Shown: piece after piece, positions 1 through 8,635 of the stretch
How positions within the stretch are numbered: position 1 is the first letter of the stretch
Layout: each line of letters starts with the position of its first letter
Source: Larix sibirica
Taxonomy: Eukaryota > Streptophyta > Pinopsida > Pinales > Pinaceae
Direction of reading: 5' to 3'
Assembly (NCBI GenBank): GCA_004151065.3
Contig: NWUY0300013783.1
Location: 20,288-34,924 of the forward strand
Length of the DNA: 14,637 nucleotides
Notes under the pieces: model-generated
Told to the model about the DNA's origin: nothing
Databases searched by the model: none
What the model saw: the letters and a program-made list of their open reading frames with translations, nothing else
Position numbers and translations under genes: made by a program

Positions 1-388
1 ATAAATGTATCCCAAATGAAAGAACAAGTTCCATGATCAATTAGCGTATTTTGATACCTTTCTGTTGATATGTGGCATGTTTTCTAACCCCCTGTGTTTG
101 AGGAGAAGTGAATTTTTCTTTATATCACTTTATACCCCACCAAAAGATGGAATACAACCCAGTTAAGGTGCCAAGTCGGTAGCACTTGACCAAGTCAAAT
201 TTGTATCAATAAGGGAGTTATTCCACTCATTTTTGCATCATTTTGGTCAAGTCATAGGTAAGGAATAAGGCCTGGAGTAGATTAAAGGAAGGAAAGAAGC
301 AGGTCAAAGGAAGATGAGGAGCAGATTTTTTATCTTTTGTTTGTTTTGGGGCTTGTCTTGTGCATATCTAAACAACTAGAAAGAGGCT
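1..388. other. Unassigned AT-rich flank
   Basis: I see no coding segment, RNA gene or clear repeat boundary here. Short near-repeats of a 'caagtc' word occur around 170-250. The stretch leads into the 22-bp tandem array and may be non-coding retrotransposon sequence such as an LTR, but nothing shows that directly. Confidence 0.4.
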
Positions 389-542
389 AAGTACAAGGTT
401 GTAATAGGCCAAGTATAGGGCTATAGCAAGTCGAGTTTAGGGATGTAACATGGAGAGTACATGGATGTAACAGGTTGAGTACATGGTTGCAAAAGGAAAA
501 GTATAGGGCTATAATAGGCCAAGTATGTTGAGATATTGTAAC
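389..542. repeat. 22-bp minisatellite, seven degenerate copies
   Basis: Seven consecutive 22-base blocks align without gaps: 389-410, 411-432, 433-454, 455-476, 477-498, 499-520 and 521-542. Each begins with [AG]AGT, usually followed by a TA[CT]A-like tetramer, and most have a GG[GT] core followed by a T(A/G)TAA-like stretch. Blocks 2 and 6 are the most alike. The last block is the most diverged, and the 22 bases to the left (367-388) match only weakly. The array ends just before the undetermined base at 554 and the broken end of the LINE. Confidence 0.85.
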
Positions 543-556
543 TTCAAAGAATANAT

Positions 557-2086
557 GAGAGTCAGGAACATGGCATTGAAAGCTTTCAACACACCTTTAG
601 TCTTCCTAGATTCCTCCACAATCTGCCAGACCTTGTCCTAAATGAGGTCCCAAAAGTGGTGAAAGAAGGTCGTAGTGAAGTTGTCATGTCCTAGGGAGTT
701 CCCTACAGCCATCTGGTGGACCGCGTCCTCCACTTCTCTCAACTCCAGTGAACGATTTAAAATCTCATTTTGACTTTGGGAGACAAGAATTGGGATATGT
801 TGGGTTATCCTTACTATGTCCTCGGACCATTCAATCCCATTTTCCTCCATGATGTTTATGAAGTAGTTGACTAGTTCTTCTTCAATTTCTTCCCTACTCT
901 ACATGTTCTTCCCATTTTCTTTTTTCGATCTATTGACCCAGTTCCTTTGTCTATTTTGGTTGACTGATTGGTTGAAGAAATTATTATTGTGTTCTCCCTA
1001 ACGAAGCCATTGGTTTCTAGACTTTTTTTTCCAGTAGTTTTCCTCCTGGCTTTCCCTGGAGTTTAGTTTCTCTAGGGTACTGTTCTCCTGAGTTTTAAGA
1101 TCCTCATCGTAACAATTTTCCATGCCCTCCTTTTGAATTTATTCTAGCTACTCGATTAGTCATTTTTTTATCTTGGAAAATGTTCCCAAATTCTTCCTTG
1201 TTCCATATATGAATTTTTTCTTTCAGGTCTTTTAGTTTTTTTTGGAATTGGTACATCCTAAATCCCCTCGTAGGTTCCAAGTCCTCCCACCATTGTTGGA
1301 CCATTGTTTTGGAATTTTTATGGTCAATCCAAAATTGTTTGAATCCGAAAGATTTCTTATTCTAAGATCCTGCACCGTTCCAGCAAAGGCATATTAGCCA
1401 GTGGTCCAAACTTGCACTTGGGAGAACACTAGCTGTCAAATATCCCCCTTGAGTGACCATGGCTTCCGAAAGCAGGAATCTATCAAGTCTGGAATCCATG
1501 TGATTTTCTCCCCCTCTCATGTTGTTCCAGGTGAACTTTTCATTTCTCGATTCCATGTCCACCATACTCACGTTTTCTGTGAAATATCTGAATGCTTCAT
1601 TCGATAATCCCAGGGACCTTCGGCCACCCTTCTTCTCCTAGATGGAGGTGATTAGGTTGAAGTCCCCTCCGATGATCTAATGCTTTTCCCTATTCCATCG
1701 GCTCGTCCATTCTAAAGAATCCAAGAATGAATCCTTTTCTGGATATGCACTCGGGCCATAGATGTTCGTAATGGCACATTTGATTGAATGCTATTGATTT
1801 GGAAGTCAACAAAGAGAAAGAATCTTGTGGCAAAGAAGTTTGATCAACTTACCTCTTAAGGGCGCCATAAGATAGCAAGGCCTCCTACAGTCCTATTTAC
1901 ATCTATTTCCATTATCTCACTCCCTTTTCATATCTGAATTCATATTTCTTGAATAAATTCCGCTTGGATTTTCATTTGTTGGAGAAAAAAATCATTGGTT
2001 TTTCCTTTTCCAACTTATTTTGTAGTGTTTGAATCTTGCAAGGGTTATTCACCTCGCAAATGCTCCATGTTATAACTTTGATTAAG
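557..2086 (-). pseudogene. LINE ORF2 remnant: endonuclease plus start of reverse transcriptase
   Basis: In an active LINE this protein nicks target DNA and reverse-transcribes the element RNA. The start near 2086 reads like the 'SWNvRGLN' opening of plant LINE endonucleases. The endonuclease follows: TNIYGP, then GGDFN at 1656-1670, RRSL, FTWNN and SRLDRF. The usual SDHWP box appears as LDHW, so its serine is lost. The linker at 1104-1304 keeps the family's WNKEEFGNIF motif. The RT opening at 638-850 has the region that normally reads KAPGPDGF degraded to NSLGHDNF, then FFHHFWDLI, VEESR and LKAFNAMFLTLI, where homology stops. At least one frameshift (about 1780-1800) and several stops break the endonuclease, and the frame changes again between 850 and 1104. 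The YxDD core is absent. Confidence 0.88.
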
Positions 2087-2168
2087 AAAAATTGTTGAAT
2101 TTAGAGAAGACCTCCTTGATCGTGGGGTATTGGCTTGATTCGATTTGTTGTTTGTTGGTCTTTCTCCC

Positions 2169-3410
2169 TCATTTCCCCCCCTCATTTGGGTGTTTCCTCT
2201 TGTTTCCCTTTTGGTTCTCCTCCAGAATACCCAGTGTAGGGGTTGACTTTATCCTCATAATGGATTCCTGAAGGAGTTCAATTTGGTGTATTGGGACATA
2301 TCCTTTCCCTTTCTTTTTGCACTACATTTCGATCTCATTGAGATCCAGTTCCCCCAGATCCATGTCCTCGCCCTCTTCATGTGGGTCTTCTTCCATTTTT
2401 CCTAGTTGCTCTTCCTGATTTTCCTAGATTCCCTGATCATCTGTATGGATCTTATCCATTTTTTGTTTTTGTCGCTTTGAATTCTCCTGGTTCAGGTTCC
2501 TAGCATCTTCATCCACCAAATTCAGGGCTTCAAATCTATTCATGTTGGTCATTTTTTTGTTTCTCATATGTCCCGTCTACTTACAACCTTGGCTTCGTCT
2601 GTTATTTATCTAATTAAAACCCTCATCATCCCTCTTTTTCCCATGGGATGGCTGGGGGTTTTGGGGGAAATATCTGATGAGATGACCATACACATGACAT
2701 TGTCGGAACCTTAAGGGGATATGTTCATAGTAGAGGGGTAGGATCCATTCCTCATCATCCCTAGTTAGGTTGATTGCCTCTGGAAGATCTTGTGAGATGT
2801 AAATATACACACAGATTCTGGCGTAAGAAGTATACTTGAGTTGCTTGGTCTGCTCAGAAACTTTCACAAATTCTCCAAGGGAATTCCATATGTCTCGTAG
2901 AATTTATGGTTCCCAATATTTAGCTGGGAGTGAGTATAGGTGAATCCATACTAGAATGACTCGCATGTCTTCTTTATCTGGTTTGAACCTCTCTTTCCAG
3001 GTTCTGAGGTAGAGACCGATTGAGAAGAAAAAATTGGGTCCTCCATCTAGAATTCAATCCTAATCTTTCTGATTGAAAAAGATGATAGTGAAGAATCCTT
3101 TTGACCCTGGATGCAAGTCATAATGGCCTTTGGTGTTCCATTTTTCTTTGATCAATATGAGGAGATCTCTCTCCTTGTGCCAAATCCCAATAAATTTTGC
3201 AATTGGGGATTTTTCCTTCTAGACTTCTATTCGTTCACACAATTTTTCAGATCGGATCTGGAGAGAGGGGATCTCAGAGGATTTGAGCAAACATACCCAT
3301 TTCTAGTTATCGGATTCCTCTCTTGATTGTCCTCGCATTTTTTCATCGGCGTTGGCTTCATGCCTATGAGTGGATGGGCCCTCTACAAAGTTCCTTGGGC
3401 TCCTACTGCT
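2169..3410 (-). pseudogene. LINE ORF1 remnant (DUF4283-like, zinc-knuckle RNA-binding protein)
   Basis: ORF1 proteins of plant LINEs bind the element RNA. One frame can be read from about 3340 to a TGA at 2169-2171, interrupted by in-frame stops (near 3300, 3220, 3060 and 2910 and in the tail) but by no frameshift that I can see. In order it shows a DUF4283-like fold with GSKGFF, GPNFFF, GLYLRTW and VWIHLYSLPAKYW, then YARICVYI and LPEAINL, then the knuckle at 2660-2710, then an acidic Glu/Asp-rich tail at 2340-2540. The knuckle keeps the CX2CX4HX4C spacing, but its first and last cysteines are phenylalanine, so it could not hold zinc normally. Nucleotide decay is uniform, which suggests old age. 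The N-terminal limit is uncertain. Confidence 0.85.
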
Positions 3411-3440
3411 TCGATCCGGGGGGGAGGGGGAGGATCCCCC

Positions 3441-5145
3441 TCCAAGCGAACTCATCCTTGGTAGTTGCTGGATCGATCAAACCCTCACGATATGATATAC
3501 GAATTCTCCATGCATCGCGGATCATTCATCGAGTAAACTAAGTAAATTCACATAACCACTTACTAAAATGCAAATGCAAATTGAATTCCTCCCAAACACT
3601 TACAAATTTGAAAGTTATAAATACAAATGCACTCTTTTAGTTGGAAAACTAATTCCAATCCTAAGATATGAATGCAACTTCAATTTCTACATGCACCTAT
3701 GCTTCAAAGTAAAAAATGCAACAATTTTTTTTTTGTTTTATGATACACAAAATGCAAATATGTGCTTAAAATGAAATTCAATGAACATAACAAGGTAAAA
3801 TTACAATTTTGTTTTTGTTTTTCAAAATGAAAAATGCAATATGCAAGAGCTCACAAAGCAAACATAAATTCAACTTGTAAGCAATCCAACTAGTTTTTTG
3901 TTTTTTTTAAATCAACCACAAAAACACACTCTCGAACAATCACACAGCCAAACCAAAGTAACACACTATTGACAACCCTATCACACACAAGTGAAAGCAG
4001 CTTGAAACTCAAGACTTTTCAGTCAGACAACAAGCAAAGCAAAGGAAAGTATATGAAATAACATTCAACCACCATTGATCAAATAGACCAAATAGGTTTC
4101 TAGGTTTGGTTAGGCCTTATTCTTGCACCAAACCAATGCAATCAGGGACTGGAAATAACCCAAAGACAGCCCCGATCTTTCACTTTAAGTAAGTATCAAA
4201 AGTACTATGTCTGAAAATATGAAAAGCAATCTTGCAATGAAAGACTATCTTCAATATTCTTTCACAAATAAATCGAAGGTATAGACTGGAAAAATGATTT
4301 CAAATCAACTACAACACTTACAAAAAGTATGAGGGATCAGCAGACCATATGAAACTTGAAAAGAGATTGACCAAAAGTGAAAAGGTATTAAAATCAAATA
4401 GTCTTTTAAAATAGACTCTTCTCTCAACAAGCACCAAAAGGATGACTGAACACAAAGGAAATGAATGGACACTGCCTCTGAGAGGTCTTAACAGTCAATG
4501 TTATGAGAAAAGAGACAAACAAGCGGTGAAAAGGATAAAGTCACAAACACCACTCAAAAATACCTAAGGCCCATGAAAACGAAAAGATTCAACTGGAAAT
4601 TACTCAAACAAGTGGAGAAACAACCTCTACAAGTTCAAAACAAAGTTTTAACATTCAAAACTCTTCATTCCTTTCAAAATAATGATGACAACAACTAGGG
4701 CATAAATCTTCCCAAACAAGCTTTCAAAAAAAAAGGTCTCATAAACAAGTCAAACTGGGATTACAAGAAGAAAAACACCTCTGAAGAATCTCAATAAGAC
4801 CCAAAGAAGCCATCCAATTCAAGAACAACTCAAGAAAACCTAAGGGTTGAGAAAGTTGTAAGACAACTACAACCTACAAGAGAAAACACAATTGTATATT
4901 CTTCCAACAACGTGTAACACACACCTATGTAGATTACCACTATAGTTTTTGCAGAATAAACGCAACTATAAGTGTTGCCACTAGCGTTTTTGTCTTGAAT
5001 GGTTCAAAAAATAAAAAGGCCAACTAGTAAATGCAAGTCTAAGATTAAAATAAGGGTGTAGAACCAAAGGATACTTGAAAACAAACACAAATCAATCAAG
5101 AAAATTGGAAGAACAAGACTGGAAACCCCAAAGCAAATAGGCTTC
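3441..5145. other. A-rich non-coding stretch, possible retrotransposon leader
   Basis: This 1.7-kb stretch is strongly A-rich on the plus strand (T-rich on minus), with no conserved protein segment in any frame. Short open frames here lack recognisable motifs or biased composition. It lies just downstream, in minus orientation, of a primer-binding-site-like 18-mer and a probable LTR, so it may be the untranslated leader of a gypsy element whose gag is gone or replaced by the LINE. That reading is inference. Confidence 0.4.
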
Positions 5146-5163
5146 TCCCTAGTGGAGTTGCCA
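5146..5163 (-). other. Candidate tRNA primer-binding site of a gypsy element
   Basis: The minus strand reads TGGCAACTCCACTAGGGA. Plant Tat/Ogre-type gypsy elements carry a primer site of the form TGGCGACTCCGCTGGGGA just after the 5' LTR, and this 18-mer differs only by a few transitions. It sits 4 bases inside the CACAACA end of the proposed LTR, which is the expected spacing. The call rests on recalled family consensus, not on a search. Confidence 0.6.
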
Positions 5164-5167
5164 ATTC

Positions 5168-6088
5168 TGTTGTGAGGAAAACTATCCTATGACTATGGTG
5201 AGGTCACCAACATACTAGGGTTGCTAAGAAATACATCTACATTTGTGCAAAGATCAAATGAGGGTTTGCATTCAAAAAAAATTAGATTAGGAGTTCAAAC
5301 GATAAAAATGATGTACCTTATTTATGTAGGTCGATCCAAGATTTTGTTGCTCCTTAGCTTTGCTCCAAAACTTTGGCTTCTTGATTCAAGAACCGGCAAA
5401 ACCACAACAATACCTTCCTCAAGAGATTTTGACTACAATAAAATAATTAAATTATTGAGAAAAAACAAGAATATAATCATATAAATCTATTCTCAACATA
5501 ATATATTAATAATTCTACCAATAAGATCATAAACTCAAAAATATGGAAGGAAAGGATGTCAATTATTTATTTTTAACGTAAAACAAGTACAAGATTACCT
5601 TATAATTGTTATGGCACCTCATGAAACTTTGAATTTGGATCTCCTTTCTTCCCTTTTCCAACACACCAAATCAGTCTCTAGGTCTACCAAGGATATGAAA
5701 GCATATACACATGGCTAAAGGAGATGGAGATAACACTATTCTTCCAGCATAACCTTGCTTGTGGGAAAAAAGGTCCCTCTCATGGCCTTACCTCCCTGTT
5801 TTAATACTAAGTGTGGATAGATAGGCTCGAATGAGGAGAGTTTGCAACTGGTGGGGTAGTTATCAAAACCACGCCTACTGCCCCAATTTCAAATTTTATT
5901 TTATTTTTAATAATAAAAAAATTGATTTTTTGGAAAAAAAACGTTGGTCACCAAAGGGAAACATGCGCTTGACATATACTTGTCATGCACTTGAGACAAA
6001 AGCAAAGTGCATTTTCAACATTTTGTTGAAAACAATGGTGGAACACACACCACCAACATGTAACATGTAGGTTGCTTGACCACCAACA
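5168..6088 (-). repeat. Probable LTR of a Tat-like gypsy element
   Basis: Read on the minus strand, this block would begin TGTTGGTGGT and end CCTCACAACA, giving the TGTTG...CAACA termini expected of an LTR. A primer-binding-site-like sequence follows 4 bases later. The start is ambiguous, because TGTTGGTGGT occurs twice 30 bases apart, ending at 6088 and at 6058 in plus coordinates. I prefer 6088 because a short purine run, AAAAATGA, directly precedes it. The interior is non-coding, with runs of A and T near 5890-5940. No second LTR copy was recognised in the window, so the boundaries are provisional. Confidence 0.5.
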
Positions 6089-6106
6089 TCATTTTTGTGT
6101 TGACAC

Positions 6107-6625
6107 TCAGTTGCAAATTTCATTTGTGTTGGAGAATAAGTGAATGATCAAGGCCAACACATCTAACACCAAATCTAGGCTCTTCCATCCATAGTGTCCT
6201 TTTGTGTGATCAACAACTGTAATGTTTTCACAGATGAAGAATGTTGATTTGGGATATAACAGTGCATATGATTTTGCCCAGGGTGAAGCTATAACAACTC
6301 CTTCTCTGTTGACCATTGTTCCATTATTTGGGTCGCTGTAGTCATAAATCCACCTCACTACATCATTGTAAGGAATGAACACTAGCCTGGTTTTAATAGC
6401 AAATATATGGCCTCTCTTGGTGTTCTCGTAAACATCCAATTCATCATTGTCAGGAGGAAAATCCCCCATGGCATAGATTTGGTAGAGCTCACCCCATGCA
6501 GGATTTTGTTCAAACACAGTCGAATGAATGGTATTAGATAACATTATTCCATCTACAACAATAGGTGTTGATATCTCTTCAACATCCTTTAGGTTTTCCC
6601 CTTTGCATGATAGCGTCCTCGACAT
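6107..6625 (-). CDS. Unrecognised 172-aa protein, possibly secreted or membrane-associated
   Basis: This is the longest convincing single frame in the window, running 172 codons from an ATG at 6625-6623 to a TGA at 6109-6107. The frame stays open about 23 codons upstream of the ATG and there encodes a hydrophobic run (LFCVIWIIALSPLYFSV) that looks like a signal peptide. A possible original ATG for that longer form lies one base out of frame near 6695. The body is rich in aromatic and acidic residues (for example NPAWGELYQIY and RWIYDYSDPNNG) with NGT and NIT sequons. The last 25 residues hold a second hydrophobic run (DLVLDVLALIIHLF). I do not recognise the family. It ends about 20 bases before the proposed LTR, on the same strand as the gypsy pol, where some plant retroelements carry an extra or envelope-like ORF. 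A captured or host gene fragment is equally possible. Confidence 0.5.
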   Translation of the reverse strand: MSRTLSCKGENLKDVEEISTPIVVDGIMLSNTIHSTVFEQNPAWGELYQIYAMGDFPPDNDELDVYENTKRGHIFAIKTRLVFIPYNDVVRWIYDYSDPNNGTMVNREGVVIASPWAKSYALLYPKSTFFICENITVVDHTKGHYGWKSLDLVLDVLALIIHLFSNTNEICN

Positions 6626-6649
6626 CTTGCAAGTGACCGAAAAATACAA

Positions 6650-7676
6650 AGGAGACAGAGCAATAATCCAAATGACACAGAATAGTCATAGAGTAACAAT
6701 ACTTATGCAAATGAGCTCAATTCATTAGATTTCTTCACTTAAAACACTTTTTGAATTTGAAAACATTAAAGGATTAATGATTTCTTCTCTTTTATTACAA
6801 GTCTCATCGATCACATGGTTTATTCATTTCGAACAGGTATGCCGTACCTATTTAATAGCCTAGTTAATGGAAGATCCTCGGGTTGTTTATAACAGATGTA
6901 TCAATGATCTTTTTGGTGTTTTTTGGCACTGAAACCAATAGGACCGTAAATCCATCGAAAATATATTTTTCAGATATTATCCTAATAGTTTAGTATAGAG
7001 ACATATCGGAATTGGTTTTTTGGGGTTGTCAAAAGGATGCATCAAGGATGACCTAATAGGAGAGGTTTGATATAGAGGTATCAGAGTATATCTATCGGAG
7101 ATGAACATAAGGTGTATAAGAAAATAGATGAAATTACATCTCCAATTAAAACTTTAGAGTATGTCCATCGGTGGTGTATAACAAGTGCATCGGACATTAC
7201 CTCGATGTGGTAAGTCCGATAGCCATCGGTGGGTTAATTTATTGATGTGAAATAATTTCTCGTTCATATAAAACCCTGATATGGTGGGTCTGATTATCAA
7301 GGAAGTGATGTCGGGGATAAATATCAAAGCATTCAAAAGTACATTGATGTAAAGGATCCGACGAATCAGAGTGTGTTCATCGATGCTTTTTAGGAAAAAG
7401 GTCCAAAAAAAATTTGAAAGTTCCTACCTATTCCTACCTATACTTAGCTGGAATTTTTAGAAAAGGGGCGCCCAATTTTTTTTCCTAATTTAAGGGGGGG
7501 GATTGCTTGGGAGTTTTTATGGACACAACATATGGATACATACTGGGTGAACCGGTTATCTCTATTCATTCAAGGGAGGTACCAATGGAAAGAACATTAA
7601 GGTACTAACATACAATTTTGTGGTAGTAAGATTTTCCATGATGCACAATGTGACCGACATCATAATATTTTAAACC
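6650..7676. other. Non-coding stretch with scattered short motifs
   Basis: No protein segment is recognised here. A TATAAAA lies at 7267-7273, a 10-base unit TTCCTACCTA is doubled at 7421-7440, and a run of eight G at 7494-7501 follows an AT-rich stretch. The run of G could be a polypurine tract on the plus strand, but no LTR start is evident after it. Repeated 'atcgg' and 'atcgatg' words between 6840 and 7400 suggest retroelement non-coding sequence without proving it. Confidence 0.35.
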
Positions 7677-8010
7677 TTATGAACCAAATATCCATTCTAA
7701 AAGGTAATCTTCCAACCATTCTCTGCCAGCCAATGTATGAGGTTCATTGATTACATACCTTCTTCTACATACAATTTCCTTGACTACAACACCATAGGTG
7801 ACATCCTGTATTATGACCAAATTTTGATGTGTGTCCCTCGGCTCTAACACCATAGGTGTTGCTCTGCTCGGGTGTCCATATCCTCGACATAGTCACCTTT
7901 TTCAACCTATTTTACCTAAATAATCATGTCCAAAAGAATCTCTATTGGCACTTTCATGGCTATACTTCCAAGAAGCATTCATAGCCCCTATTAAAGTTTC
8001 ATTTTTCACG

Positions 8011-8089
<79 letters not shown>

Positions 8090-8093
8090 TCAC
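7677..8093 (-). pseudogene. Broken open stretch of unknown origin (two stops)
   Basis: One minus frame runs from the microsatellite at about 8015 to a TAA at 7677-7679 with only two close stops near 7895-7904. The right part contains NETLIGAMNASWKYSHESA. The left part, from an ATG at 7853-7851, gives 58 codons containing VIIQDVTYGVVVKEI and LAGREWLEDYLLEWIFGS. The composition is protein-like and the frame is kept across the stops, which suggests an old coding sequence. I do not recognise it. It lies between the end of integrase and the 172-aa ORF, on the same strand. The portion inside the AC/GA repeat is not biological coding. Confidence 0.3.
8016..8086. repeat. Compound microsatellite (AC)20.5 (GA)15
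   Basis: A perfect AC dinucleotide run spans 8016-8056 and passes directly into a perfect GA run at 8057-8086. There are no interruptions, so the locus is likely to be length-variable. Open frames across it give only Cys-Val, Ser-Leu, Thr-His or Arg-Glu repeats and are artefacts. Confidence 0.98.
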
Positions 8094-8635
8094 ACATTCA
8101 TTTTATTTTGTTTTTATCTGCATATAGGAGGAGCATATTTAGAATCCTCTTAAAGGCGTGGGATGGTGTTTAGATAAATTTTAGATTTGCATGCACATTC
8201 ATAGCTAGTCACACTTGTGTGTGCGACCAGAAAAAGGTAGCAGAATTGGCCTTTTAAAGTGTGCGCGATAGATGGATATTTCAGAGAATACCTCGAAGGT
8301 ACCTTAAGTCAGACATGTTAATGATTCATTTTATAAGTATTGGAATCTTTGTGAGTGTTTATTCACCAAGTAAGATTTAGTTTTAATTCCCTCAAATATC
8401 AATGGAGTTTCATTTATAGGCATTCCTTCATAACCTCATTAGATCCTCGAAGCTTTTTTTCTTTGATATCCTATTGTTGATACACAAATAACCCTGACTC
8501 CTTCAAGACAGATCATTGTCTCTACTAAGATCCCTAGATCATAAAGTTCAAACATGTTTCAACTATTTTATTTAGATTCAATCTATTTTTTTTAATAATA
8601 TTCAATATGGTACAGGATGAGTTCACCTTAGGTGA
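8087..8635. other. Non-coding 3' region beyond gypsy integrase
   Basis: No conserved protein, RNA or LTR boundary was found between the microsatellite and the end of pol. By position it is the 3' untranslated side of the minus-strand gypsy element. Confidence 0.4.

Larger units (their letters stand above)
555..3420 (-). mobile_element. Decayed LINE (non-LTR retrotransposon), 3'-truncated
   Basis: Both LINE reading frames can be followed on the minus strand. ORF1 runs from about 3410 to 2169 and ORF2 from about 2086 down to about 557. The order and motifs match the plant L1-type LINE family: a DUF4283-like domain and CCHC knuckle in ORF1, then an endonuclease/exonuclease/phosphatase domain and an RT start in ORF2. 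The RT catalytic core, the C-terminal region and any poly-A tail are missing, because homology stops near the undetermined base at 554. The right limit is set by loss of readable ORF1 near a G-rich run at 3419-3432 and is approximate. The element cannot move on its own. Confidence 0.88.

Noticed and set aside
389-542. CRISPR-like array
   Set aside because: The 22-bp units are contiguous with no spacers, and the DNA is eukaryotic.
1401-1607. Plus-strand ORF
   Set aside because: It is antisense to the LINE endonuclease (FTWNN, SRLDRF) on minus.
3111-3541. Two adjacent plus-strand ORFs
   Set aside because: They are antisense to the LINE ORF1 N-terminal region, whose minus frame carries recognisable family motifs.
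5221-5484. Plus-strand 87-codon ORF
   Set aside because: It lies inside the proposed LTR, has no motif, and its Lys/Ile/Asn content matches the AT-rich base composition.
7494-7503. Polypurine tract and LTR start on the plus strand
   Set aside because: Eight G followed by ATTG fits loosely, but no plus-strand element, LTR end or target duplication was found.
7902-8127. Overlapping ORFs on both strands through the microsatellite
   Set aside because: Their repeat sections are just translated dinucleotides. Only the stretch left of 8015 on minus deserves any attention.
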